DNA of 18,887 bases, taken from contig JACVIW010000009.1 of the NCBI GenBank assembly GCA_015711695.1, positions 1 through 18,887 on the forward strand, read 5' to 3'. Position numbers and translations under genes: made by a program. Below, piece by piece: positions 1 to 6,776 of the stretch (the stretch's first letter is position 1; the number at the start of each line of letters is the position of its first letter). The notes beneath the pieces were generated by a model. The model was given only the letters and a program-made list of their open reading frames with translations. It did no database searches and was not told the DNA's origin. Origin of the DNA: Candidatus Geohydrothermomicrobium daggyaiense (lineage in GTDB: Bacteria; Actinomycetota; Geothermincolia; Fen-727; JACVIW01).

Positions 1-74
1 GGTGGGCGTTACTGGATTTGAACCAGTGACCTCTGCCGTGTGAAGGCAGCGCTCTCCCGCTGAGCTAAACGCCC
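1..74 (-). tRNA. tRNA-Val (anticodon CAC)
   Basis: The reverse strand folds into a complete cloverleaf. The acceptor stem GGGCGTT pairs with AACGCCC, the D stem GCTC with GAGC, the anticodon stem CTGCC with GGCAG, and the T stem ACTGG with CCAGT around the loop TTCAAAT. The anticodon loop TTCACAC puts CAC (window positions 42-40) in the anticodon, which reads the valine codon GUG. The 5' end is at 74 and the discriminator A is at 3. The next two bases are CC, so a genomically encoded CCA tail is likely, with its last A just outside the window. Confidence 0.96.
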
Positions 75-174
75 ATTTACCGAAATTATAGCATAGAGTT
101 AGTGGGTGAGTCCGCTTTGTTTTAGACCAGAAATGACTTTATTACATTACAAGGAAGGATTTCGGGTTACAATT

Positions 175-193
175 CTTCAGGCTTCGCCGGAAG
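175..193 (-). terminator. possible hairpin terminator after gatD
   Basis: About 25 bases past the gatD stop codon there is a short stem-loop, CTTC-A-GGC-TTC-GCC-G-GAAG, with one A/G mismatch. There is no clear T-run after it in the gatD direction, so it is at best a weak intrinsic terminator. Confidence 0.25.
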
Positions 194-218
194 TGAAAAT
201 TCGTCACGCCCGAAATTC

Positions 219-956
219 TCAATGCGTTCTTTTTGCTCGTTTGATTGCGTGTTCGTGGGCTAGATACTCGATTTCGTCATCAAGCTCTGCGATTTGTTGT
301 CCGGGGTATTTTCGCTTGAGCGCTTTGCGTATGAGAAAATCCGCAAGCGCGGGATTTTTTGGTAGAAGTGAGCCGTGCAAATAGGTTCCCACTGCCCCTA
401 GGTAAATGGCTCCCTCAGTTTTGTCCTCACCATTGTTTCCATAACCCAGAATGGTTTTTCCAAGAGGACGCTCTTTTTTCCCGAGATAGGTTCTTCCCGA
501 ATGGTTTTCGAATCCCACGATCGTTGTGCGACGCCCTTCCAGGCAGCTTTCAATTACCACATTGCCGATAAACCTTTTTTTACCTGCGATAGTGTATCCA
601 TCAAAAACCCCGATGCCGGGAATTTCTTTTCCCTCGGCGGGCCTGTAAAACTTACCGAACAACTGATATCCGCCGCAAATGACAAGCGCGCATGCGCCTT
701 CTTCGATTTCGCGCTTTATAGATTCCCCTTTCGTTTCGCAAAGGTCATGACTCACCATTATCTGTTCCCTGTCCTGGCCGCCCCCCATGAAAAATATGTC
801 ATAAGCCCCTGGGCTTATTCTGTCTCCCAAACCGAGGTTTTTGATCGCAACGTCAATCCCTCTCCAGGCGCAGCGCTTCGCAAGCGCTATTACATTTCCC
901 CTGTCGCCGTATATGTTCATCAAATCCGGATAAAGATGACAGATAACAAGTCTCAT
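219..956 (-). CDS. gatD: lipid II isoglutaminyl synthase, glutaminase subunit GatD
   Basis: GatD is a class-I-like glutamine amidotransferase. It releases ammonia from glutamine and passes it to MurT, which amidates the D-glutamate of the lipid II stem peptide. From the chosen start the protein is 245 residues, as in the family. The start of the protein (CHLYPDLMNIYGDRGN) is typical of GatD. The nucleophile is Cys94 in VICGGYQLFG, the same number I recall for Staphylococcus aureus GatD, and the catalytic His is about 194 in TYLHGSLLPKNP. The longest frame begins with TTG at 965, but that codon abuts the ribosome-binding site AAAAAGG. ATG 956 sits 9 bases after it and is preferred. The gene lies 88 bases downstream of murT on the same strand, the usual order for this two-subunit enzyme. 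Confidence 0.93.
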   Translation of the reverse strand: MRLVICHLYPDLMNIYGDRGNVIALAKRCAWRGIDVAIKNLGLGDRISPGAYDIFFMGGGQDREQIMVSHDLCETKGESIKREIEEGACALVICGGYQLFGKFYRPAEGKEIPGIGVFDGYTIAGKKRFIGNVVIESCLEGRRTTIVGFENHSGRTYLGKKERPLGKTILGYGNNGEDKTEGAIYLGAVGTYLHGSLLPKNPALADFLIRKALKRKYPGQQIAELDDEIEYLAHEHAIKRAKRTH

Positions 957-1043
957 TGGATCCAACCTTTTTCTTCAGATTCTTAATGTCATAACTTATT
1001 CTAAGTATTGGGATACATAAAAATGCCAGATAGCAATTGTTAT

Positions 1044-2432
1044 TTACTCCTCCCAGTAGGGAGAAACATAACCTTTTTTCGAAAGGATTCTTCTGGCATC
1101 GAGCATCGCGGTATAGGTAGGAACCACATAAACAGTCCCATCTTTTTCCACAGATTCAATCAACCGCTCCATGGCGCGCCCAACATGGGGCTCAATCCAG
1201 AGAAATGGCGCCTCCGTGTCGGCGTATTTTATCCTTAAAGCCATGTCCCATGCTCTTATGCCCGAGCAGATAACTCGTGATATCTTACCCTTAAGGTTCT
1301 CGAAATCAACATCCCATATCCATGACACATCCCTTCCATCCGCTATGTTGTCGTTCAAAGCAAAAATGATATTCAGACCACCTTCGATGTTGCTCAAAGC
1401 CCTTATGACTTCGTTAAAGCCTGCTGGATTTTTTGCGAGTATCATGACCAGTTTCCTGCCATCGATCTGTATTTTCTCAACTCTTCCGAACGCTGCTTTG
1501 AATTGCTCGATCGAATCGGCAATTGCTTCAGGTTCGATTCCAAGTGTCAGGCTTACAGCGATTGCACCGAGCACGTTGTAAACATTGTAAAGTCCGGGGA
1601 GGGGAATCCAGAGTTCCATATTCCCGGCGGGTGTTCTGATCGAGCAGTTCGAACCATCGAAGCCTTTTAATCTGACGCTTTCCGCGAAAACATCAGGATC
1701 AGGCCTTTCAGCCCCGCATTTCGGGCACCTGTAATTCCCCAGATGTCCAAAAATGTGATATCCGTATTCAAGCCTTGTTCCGCAAAGGGAACAATGTTTG
1801 CTGTCGGCTGCGTGTTCAATTCCTTTGAGTGAGTAAGCGTCAGTGTTTATTCCAAAATAGATTACTTTACATTTAAGATGAGCGCCGATAGAAGAAACAA
1901 GCGGGTCATCAGCGTTTAGTATTAAAGTTGATTCAGGGCTTAGTTTCTCAACAGATGCCTTCATCTTTCCGGCAAGGGTGTCGAGCTCACCGTAGCGGTC
2001 GAGCTGGTCTCTGAAGAGATTGTTTATGAGAACTATGCGCGGATCTGTCTCGTCGATTGCCTCCGGGAGTACTGCCTCGTCTACCTCAAATAACCCGAGC
2101 TTCGTATATTTTTCAAGATCAACGAGGCTTTGCTTTATAAGAGCGGATGCTATACCCGACATGAGATTAGCTCCTGTTCTGTTGTGGACTAAAGGGATAT
2201 TCGCGGTCTTGAGTATATCTGCCACGAGTGCGGCTGTTGTTGTTTTTCCATTAGTTCCCGTCACGAGCACGCATCCGAGTTCAAGTCCTGACAGGACTTC
2301 AGGCACAAAACGCGGATGCAATGAGCGTACAACTTTTCCGGGAAATGTCGTTCCGCCACCCGCGCCGGCCAACCTGACGATACTCCCGATAATTTTTCCC
2401 CCCATGAGCCACATTTTGGTTCTTATCTTCAT
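1044..2432 (-). CDS. murT: lipid II isoglutaminyl synthase, Mur ligase-like subunit MurT
   Basis: MurT is the ATP-dependent ligase half of the MurT-GatD complex, which converts the D-isoglutamate of lipid II to D-isoglutamine at the cytoplasmic membrane face. The 462-residue protein has the Mur ligase P-loop VTGTNGKTTT (about residues 57-66). A four-cysteine zinc ribbon is inserted in the middle domain (Cys214, Cys217, Cys236, Cys239), which is characteristic of MurT. The C-terminal DUF1727 domain follows (roughly 320-450), with FNEVIRALSNIEGG and GIRAWDMALR. The ATG at 2432 has no strong Shine-Dalgarno sequence. An in-frame ATG six codons later (2414) is an alternative, but the longer form matches the family N-terminus. 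Confidence 0.94.
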   Translation of the reverse strand: MKIRTKMWLMGGKIIGSIVRLAGAGGGTTFPGKVVRSLHPRFVPEVLSGLELGCVLVTGTNGKTTTAALVADILKTANIPLVHNRTGANLMSGIASALIKQSLVDLEKYTKLGLFEVDEAVLPEAIDETDPRIVLINNLFRDQLDRYGELDTLAGKMKASVEKLSPESTLILNADDPLVSSIGAHLKCKVIYFGINTDAYSLKGIEHAADSKHCSLCGTRLEYGYHIFGHLGNYRCPKCGAERPDPDVFAESVRLKGFDGSNCSIRTPAGNMELWIPLPGLYNVYNVLGAIAVSLTLGIEPEAIADSIEQFKAAFGRVEKIQIDGRKLVMILAKNPAGFNEVIRALSNIEGGLNIIFALNDNIADGRDVSWIWDVDFENLKGKISRVICSGIRAWDMALRIKYADTEAPFLWIEPHVGRAMERLIESVEKDGTVYVVPTYTAMLDARRILSKKGYVSPYWEE

Positions 2433-2472
2433 ACAGTTGATATGTTATCCGAAACACAACGCAAATCGCGAG

Positions 2473-2535
2473 CCTGGTTGGGCCTGAACGTCAAACCTTC
2501 TTTTCCTGGGGGTTGAAAGTCAACCAGGAAGGTTT
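2473..2535. promoter_or_regulatory. overlapping inverted repeats upstream of murT
   Basis: In the divergent murT / zinc-ribbon-gene spacer, GGTTGA-AAG-TCAACC (2511-2525) is a perfect 6-bp inverted repeat. It extends through a GGG bulge with TTCCT (2503-2507) and AGGAA (2526-2530). The right arm CAACCAGG (2521-2528) is also an exact complement of CCTGGTTG at 2473-2480, so two alternative pairings exist. This could be an operator or an RNA switch in the murT leader. No T-run marks it as a terminator. Confidence 0.3.
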
Positions 2536-2580
2536 AAACTTGATTCACGAAAAGAATTTCCTTTTACAAATGGAGCGCTC

Positions 2581-2613
2581 AGATTATTAATAGATTATTA
2601 ATAGATTATTAAT
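2581..2613. repeat. three tandem copies of an 11-bp A/T-rich repeat
   Basis: AGATTATTAAT occurs three times head to tail without a gap or mismatch (2581-2591, 2592-2602, 2603-2613). The period is close to one helical turn, so the repeat presents the same face three times. It lies about 110 bases upstream of the zinc-ribbon gene and about 150 bases upstream of murT, in the spacer between divergent genes. It may be an iterated protein-binding site, a bent-DNA element, or simple slippage. Confidence 0.85.
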
Positions 2614-2696
2614 ATGAGCATAGAGAGGGATAGACACTTCGCTTTCCATGGAAGAAGTTTGGACTGTTGTTTCGGCTTCGCCATTAACATATTCCA

Positions 2697-2702
2697 TATA
2701 AT
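2697..2702 (+). promoter_or_regulatory. possible -10 element for the zinc-ribbon gene
   Basis: A perfect TATAAT lies 20 bases before the start codon at 2723. No good -35 hexamer is found 16-18 bases upstream, and the implied leader would be only about 14 bases, just long enough to contain the ribosome-binding site AGGAG (2710-2714). Confidence 0.2.
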
Positions 2703-2722
2703 CCCTAACAGGAGAAAATGGA

Positions 2723-3064
2723 ATGGAAGGTGAAGAGGAGCGCTACAAAAGATGTCCTTTTTGCGGCGCCTTAATCGAAGGGGTCAGGGTTAACGCCAGC
2801 GGTGACCACCGGTGTGGCAGATGCGGATCAACCGGACGGTATGATGGGGAAAACCTAATCGCTATTTTCATTCCAAACTATTTCGCGCGCCTCGCGGAGC
2901 TGGAGAGAAGAAACCGTGAACTTGTGGATGAAATCTATCTTGAGGGTTTAAAAGGTGATGCAAGAGACCGTGAGTATCTTCAGAGGATGAATCTCGAGCG
3001 TCAAAGCGTCCTTGCTGAGTACTCGATGCTCTCTTATTTCAGAGATTTCGTCGAAAAATGGTAA
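2723..3064 (+). CDS. small zinc-ribbon / coiled-coil protein of unknown function
   Basis: I do not recognise a named family. The 113-residue protein has an N-terminal treble-clef or ribbon-like metal site made of two CxxC knuckles (Cys11, Cys14, Cys31, Cys34). A charged, leucine-rich helix with coiled-coil character follows (about residues 53-100), and then an aromatic C-terminus. There is no signal peptide or membrane segment, so it is probably cytoplasmic and binds nucleic acid or protein. The ribosome-binding site AGGAG (2710-2714) stands 8 bases before the ATG, which supports a real gene. An out-of-frame ATG at 2718 is not used. The gene stands alone, followed by a 314-base spacer with hairpins. 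Confidence 0.75.
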   Translation: MEGEEERYKRCPFCGALIEGVRVNASGDHRCGRCGSTGRYDGENLIAIFIPNYFARLAELERRNRELVDEIYLEGLKGDARDREYLQRMNLERQSVLAEYSMLSYFRDFVEKW

Positions 3065-3124
3065 TGAACCATATGACAAAGGGACCTGATGTTTCTTACC
3101 CGGCATAGCTAACTCACGTTTGCG

Positions 3125-3140
3125 GCGAAAAGGTTTTCGC
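3125..3140 (+). other. stem-loop downstream of the zinc-ribbon gene
   Basis: GCGAAAA-GG-TTTTCGC is a perfect 7-bp inverted repeat about 60 bases after the preceding stop codon. It could end that transcript, but no T-run follows, so calling it an intrinsic terminator would be weak. Confidence 0.4.
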
Positions 3141-3158
3141 TCAGGAATAAGGCGTTAT

Positions 3159-3174
3159 CTTTTAGCGGTAAAAG
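3159..3174 (+). other. second stem-loop in the 3065-3378 spacer
   Basis: CTTTTA-GCGG-TAAAAG is a perfect 6-bp stem with a four-base loop, 18 bases after the first hairpin. It is flanked by two copies of GGCGTT (3151 and about 3182). With the first hairpin it could form a transcript end or a small structured RNA. I see no coding potential in this spacer. Confidence 0.35.
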
Positions 3175-3245
3175 CTTTCCGGCGTTTAAGGTTTCTTACT
3201 TCCAGCCATGACGAATTTGACCGGTTTGAAAATCGAGTTTAGCTG

Positions 3246-3273
3246 CCTGAAATTGTTCATGAGTAGTTTCAGG
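3246..3273. promoter_or_regulatory. candidate operator upstream of the acyl-CoA cluster
   Basis: CCTGAAA (3246-3252) and TTTCAGG (3267-3273) form a perfect 7-bp inverted repeat separated by 14 bases. The half-site centres are 21 bp apart, two helical turns, which suits a dimeric regulator on one face of the DNA. The repeat ends two bases before the -35 hexamer of the best promoter in the window, so it is well placed to control the CoA-ligase/thiolase/dehydrogenase genes. The regulator is not identified. Confidence 0.5.
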
Positions 3274-3275
3274 AA

Positions 3276-3304
3276 TTGACTTGCGTCAGTGATTACTTTA
3301 TATT
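3276..3304 (+). promoter_or_regulatory. sigma70-type promoter of the acyl-CoA cluster
   Basis: TTGACT (3276-3281) and TATATT (3299-3304) are separated by exactly 17 bases, and each hexamer matches the consensus at five of six positions. The predicted transcript would begin near 3311 and leave a leader of roughly 68 bases before the CoA-ligase ATG at 3379. The inverted repeat at 3246-3273 abuts the -35 side. Confidence 0.6.
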
Positions 3305-3378
3305 TTGTTCCCGCGAGTCAATGTATTTAGTAAAGCGCATGTACGCTGTGCTTAGCACCCGCTGGGGGGTGGCTCAAA

Positions 3379-4908
3379 ATGCCCAATTTCTATGCTCTGA
3401 ATCCCCGGGAGCAAAAGGACGCAGTTTTCAGGAGACTGACAGACTACATCAGAAATATCATCTATCCTTACCATCCTTACTATCGAAAAATTTTCAAAAA
3501 AGAGGGAATCAATCCTGACAAAATCACCAGGCCTGGGGATTTAAGGCGGATTCCCCTTACGTATAAAGAGGACTACAGAGAAGACCCCATGGCTTTCATA
3601 CTCCAGCCGCGTTTCCCCGGCAGAGAGGCTCGATATGACACGGCGAGGATATCTCCCGTTTTTCTTTTGAAATACATAATCCAGAGCCTTGTAAACTACC
3701 CACGGGACTACGCCGCTTTGTACCGAACGAATTATCATGAGGGTTTCGCTTATCTTAAAGTGGGCAGACGCATATCGCTTGAATGGATGCCTGTTCATTT
3801 CCACGCATCCGCTGGTTCGACAGGGGATCCTACGCCTGCTGTATATACTTACCGGGACTTGCACAAGAATGTAAAGGAATCGGCTTCTGCTTTCTGGTGC
3901 GGCAGAGAACTTACCTGGGACATGAGAGGATTCAATGTATTCCCGGGTGCGCCCCACCTTGCTTTTTTTCAGGTGATAATGGGGAAGTGGCTCTGCGGGT
4001 CAAGCGGGTTTGATACCTTCGGCGGGAATGTTATTCCTACGGAAAGGCAAATAAAATTATTTGCGGAGAATAAGTTTGATGCGATTATCGCAATTCCATC
4101 GTATCTTGTTTACTGGCTGAGAAAAGCCGCGGAAATGGTAGAAAGCGGTGAGGTGCCCCCGCTTGATTCGCTTTTCATAGCTCTTGTTGCTGCTGAGCCG
4201 CTAACAGATTCCCTGAGAACGTATATAAAGCAACTGGTAAAAAGAGTCGGCGGTAGGGAGGATTTCAAACTCGTCCAGGGTTACGGCATGACGGAGATGA
4301 AGTTAGCCTTCTATGAATGCACTGAGAACAGCATGATTCACCTCAATCCCAAGTTTTTCTACTGGGAGGTGCTCGACCCTGAGACCCTGGAACCTGTGGA
4401 GGATGGCGAAGAGGGTGTTTTGGTTTTCAGCCATATTGACTGGCGCGGCACATCTTTTCTGAGGTATTTCACCGGAGACCTTGTCCGTGGGGGAGTTCGC
4501 TGGGAGCGATGCAAAAACTGCGGGCTTACTTTTCCTATCATGTATACGCCGATAATGCGCGCGAAGAAGGACTTTACCAAAATCAAGGGCACTCGTGTTT
4601 CCATGATAGATTTGATCTCTTCCGTCAGGGACGTTCCGGGCGTTTATCAGTTCCAGGTCGTGCTCGACAAAGAGATTCCCGGAGATGAATTTTCAAGGGA
4701 TAAGGTCGTGATAAGAATTGCTGTTGAGGAGGGATACAACCCAGGCTCTGTCGCTGAATCCGTTAAGACTTCTGTTAAAGGGGCAACCGAGGTGACGCCT
4801 GATGAAGTCATTATCGAGAATGATCGGGACAAACTTGAAAGAGAACTCTTCGAGCGAACAGGGATAAAGGCTGACTATGTGGTAGAAAACAGGCAGGTAC
4901 ACCTGTAA
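3379..4908 (+). CDS. phenylacetate-CoA ligase-like acyl-CoA synthetase (AMP-forming)
   Basis: This is a 509-residue member of the adenylate-forming PaaK-type ligases, which activate a carboxylic acid with ATP and join it to CoA. Visible motifs are the phosphate-binding loop SAGSTGDPT (residues 144-152), the adenine-side motif YGMTE (302-306), and YFTGD (363-367), whose Asp binds the ribose in this superfamily. A C-terminal hinge and lysine-rich stretch begins near KIKGTRV. A CxxC pair (Cys378, Cys381) right after YFTGD could be a metal or redox site. The substrate cannot be read from the sequence: aromatic, branched or alicyclic acids are all possible. The start has a G-rich Shine-Dalgarno sequence (GGGGGGTG) just upstream. 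The gene heads the acyl-CoA cluster. Confidence 0.85.
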   Translation: MPNFYALNPREQKDAVFRRLTDYIRNIIYPYHPYYRKIFKKEGINPDKITRPGDLRRIPLTYKEDYREDPMAFILQPRFPGREARYDTARISPVFLLKYIIQSLVNYPRDYAALYRTNYHEGFAYLKVGRRISLEWMPVHFHASAGSTGDPTPAVYTYRDLHKNVKESASAFWCGRELTWDMRGFNVFPGAPHLAFFQVIMGKWLCGSSGFDTFGGNVIPTERQIKLFAENKFDAIIAIPSYLVYWLRKAAEMVESGEVPPLDSLFIALVAAEPLTDSLRTYIKQLVKRVGGREDFKLVQGYGMTEMKLAFYECTENSMIHLNPKFFYWEVLDPETLEPVEDGEEGVLVFSHIDWRGTSFLRYFTGDLVRGGVRWERCKNCGLTFPIMYTPIMRAKKDFTKIKGTRVSMIDLISSVRDVPGVYQFQVVLDKEIPGDEFSRDKVVIRIAVEEGYNPGSVAESVKTSVKGATEVTPDEVIIENDRDKLERELFERTGIKADYVVENRQVHL

Positions 4909-5045
4909 AAAAGTGCGGCTCTTTATTCTAACATGCGGTAGCACATAGATCTTAAACTTGCATAGAGAAATAAGAGTATTGCAAAGTGAGGATAAATGCG
5001 TTTTTTGAATTTGTGTTTTAAAGAGCATATGTGTAGGTGATGGCA

Positions 5046-6221
5046 ATGAAAAAAGTTGCGGTAGTCGGGGTGGGAAACACATCCTTTAAGTCCCGTCACA
5101 TTGACAAGACATTTCCCAGGCTTGCTTATGAAGCGGTCAGGATGGCTATGGAGGATGCCGGGGCGAGCAAAGATGATATCGAAAGCGTGGTTTACAGCAT
5201 TTACAATGATTTTTTCGAGCACTGCGCAATGCCCGATCACCATGTCCATTATCTTCTTGGATTTGCCAGAAAACCAGGGTCGAGAATAACGACAGGAGGA
5301 GCCACAGGAGGTTATTCAATCAGAGCGGCGTTCGCGGAGGTCGCAAGCGGGATGCACGATGTTGTCATTGTTGTTGGAGTCGAAAAGGTTGGAGATGTCG
5401 CCAACGTAATTGAAATGGTTAAATCCATAACTTTCGCGGCGGATCCTTTTTTTGAATACCAGCTCGGTGCTTCTCCAGCAGGCTCCTACGGTGCTGCCAT
5501 AAGATGGCACATGGAAAATTACGGGACCACCGAGGAAGACATGGCGAGAGTCGTGGTGAAAAACAAGGGTAACGCCCGGCTCAATCCTGATGCCCAGTCG
5601 CCAATGGAGATCACGATTGAGGATGTGCTCAAAAGCCCGATGGTTATCTATCCGCTGAAAATTTTAGATCATTGCTTGAACAGTGAGGGGGCGGCCGCAA
5701 TCATTCTTGCGAGCGAAAATGCGGTCAGAAGATTTAGAAAAGATCCGGTTTGGATAACTGGTATTGGCGCAAGCACGGAATCAGGGAGGCAAGCTGAAAG
5801 GGATAACGCTGGTTCCTCGCTTTTTCCGGCGGTGAGGATTTCCGCCCAGAAGGCATATGAGATGGCTGGAATCTCCGACCCCTCAAATGCGATTCATGTG
5901 GCGGAGGTTTATGACTCCTTCAGTGGCGTTGAGATATGCCTTTATGAGGAACTCGGCTTTTGTTCCTGGGGCGCAGGAACTGCGTTTTTAAGGGACGGGA
6001 TGGCGGATATCGGGGGAAAGATTCCCGTTAATCCATCTGGTGGTCTTATCGGATGCGAACACGCTATCGGAGCTACCGGCGTTTACCAGGTAGCGGAAAT
6101 CGTGAGGCACATTAGAGGAGAAGCGGGAAGCAGACAGGTGCCGGGAGCTTCAAGGGGCATCGCTCAAAGTATGGGTGGGGCAAGAGGCGCTTATTCGGTT
6201 TGTGTTGTGCTTGAGGGGTGA
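5046..6221 (+). CDS. thiolase-fold protein (SCP2 type) lacking the nucleophilic cysteine
   Basis: The 391-residue protein has the thiolase fold of the SCP2/archaeal type throughout: AVVGVGNTSF at the start, GGATGG at 84-89, NPSGGLIG at 329-336 and HAIGATG at 339-345. The catalytic set is altered. The position of the nucleophilic Cys (normally CSTGS) is Gly85, and the HDCF motif is YDSF, so the His is Tyr289. GHP is EHA, but His339 is kept. This is not a normal acetyl-CoA acetyltransferase set. Ltp2-type steroid side-chain aldolases, which work with a DUF35 partner, use tyrosines in this fold, and a retro-aldol or other C-C lyase role is inferred. ATG 5046 follows AGGTG by 6 bases and beats GTG 5037 and ATG 5040. 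The stop overlaps the region before the DUF35 gene, so the two are translationally close. Confidence 0.85.
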   Translation: MKKVAVVGVGNTSFKSRHIDKTFPRLAYEAVRMAMEDAGASKDDIESVVYSIYNDFFEHCAMPDHHVHYLLGFARKPGSRITTGGATGGYSIRAAFAEVASGMHDVVIVVGVEKVGDVANVIEMVKSITFAADPFFEYQLGASPAGSYGAAIRWHMENYGTTEEDMARVVVKNKGNARLNPDAQSPMEITIEDVLKSPMVIYPLKILDHCLNSEGAAAIILASENAVRRFRKDPVWITGIGASTESGRQAERDNAGSSLFPAVRISAQKAYEMAGISDPSNAIHVAEVYDSFSGVEICLYEELGFCSWGAGTAFLRDGMADIGGKIPVNPSGGLIGCEHAIGATGVYQVAEIVRHIRGEAGSRQVPGASRGIAQSMGGARGAYSVCVVLEG

Positions 6222-6226
6222 TAGGG

Positions 6227-6709
6227 ATGGCAGATGAAGCAGATCCCAGATTTGCGCCAGTATCCTTTAAGGATAAGTTCGTCATTGTACCAGACAGGTG
6301 GAAAGTTGATTTCATGGTATCAATGGGAGAGCTTTCACTCTTTTTCAAAGAACTCAAAGAAAACGCAAAACTAATGGGGACCCGCTGCCCGAAATGCGAA
6401 TCCGTCTACTTCTGGCCGCGCTCCTGGTGTCATGATTGCTATGAGGATTGCGAGTGGGTTGAAGTTTCGCAAAGAGGAAGCGTGACCATGTTCAGCCGGG
6501 TCGACATATCGCTAACTGATTTACAAAAGGAAGTGCCATTTTATCAGGGTGGGGTGCACCTTGATGGGGTGAGATACCCCATTGTGGCCATTCTGAGAAA
6601 TGTTACGATGGATACTCTATATAGAGGAATGAGGGTAAGAGCCGAATTTCTTCCCGCTGATCAGAGAACTGGCAGAGTGAGGGATTTTTACTTTGTTCCT
6701 GATACTTGA
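6227..6709 (+). CDS. DUF35 OB-fold / zinc-ribbon acyl-CoA-associated protein
   Basis: The protein is 160 residues. Its N-terminal part is helical, followed by a rubredoxin-like zinc ribbon (Cys54, Cys57, Cys68, Cys71, with an extra Cys75), then a beta-rich OB-fold (about 80-155) ending DFYFVPDT. DUF35 proteins form complexes with thiolase-fold enzymes. Examples are the archaeal thiolase/HMG-CoA synthase complex, BbsA-BbsB of toluene degradation and ChsH2-Ltp2 of steroid degradation. There they shape the acyl-CoA channel. Here the gene directly follows the thiolase-fold gene and is almost certainly its partner. A GTG at 6218 overlaps the previous stop, but GAGGGG (6213-6218) lies 8 bases before ATG 6227, which is preferred. 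Confidence 0.88.
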   Translation: MADEADPRFAPVSFKDKFVIVPDRWKVDFMVSMGELSLFFKELKENAKLMGTRCPKCESVYFWPRSWCHDCYEDCEWVEVSQRGSVTMFSRVDISLTDLQKEVPFYQGGVHLDGVRYPIVAILRNVTMDTLYRGMRVRAEFLPADQRTGRVRDFYFVPDT

Positions 6710-6776
6710 TTTTAATGATATAAACATAAAAGGTTTGACGGTCATCTTATCGTGGAGATAAAAGGAGGGTAAGAGC

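Noticed and set aside
1..218. tRNA gene at the window edge as a possible integration site for a mobile element.
   Set aside because: No integrase, direct repeat of the tRNA 3' end, or foreign-looking genes are found in the window; the adjacent genes are housekeeping.
501..986. Long open frame of 161 codons on the + strand opposite gatD.
   Set aside because: It is the antisense shadow of gatD, has no recognisable motifs and no suitable ribosome-binding site.
4693..5249. Minus-strand open frames across the end of the CoA ligase and the start of the thiolase-fold gene.
   Set aside because: They overlap two well-supported genes, are low-complexity in places and lack family motifs.
6735..6764. 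TTGACG followed by TAAAAG upstream of the acyl-CoA dehydrogenase, looking like a promoter.
   Set aside because: The -10 would overlap the ribosome-binding site AAAGGAGGGT, so the transcript would lack it. The gene is more likely read from the upstream cluster promoter.
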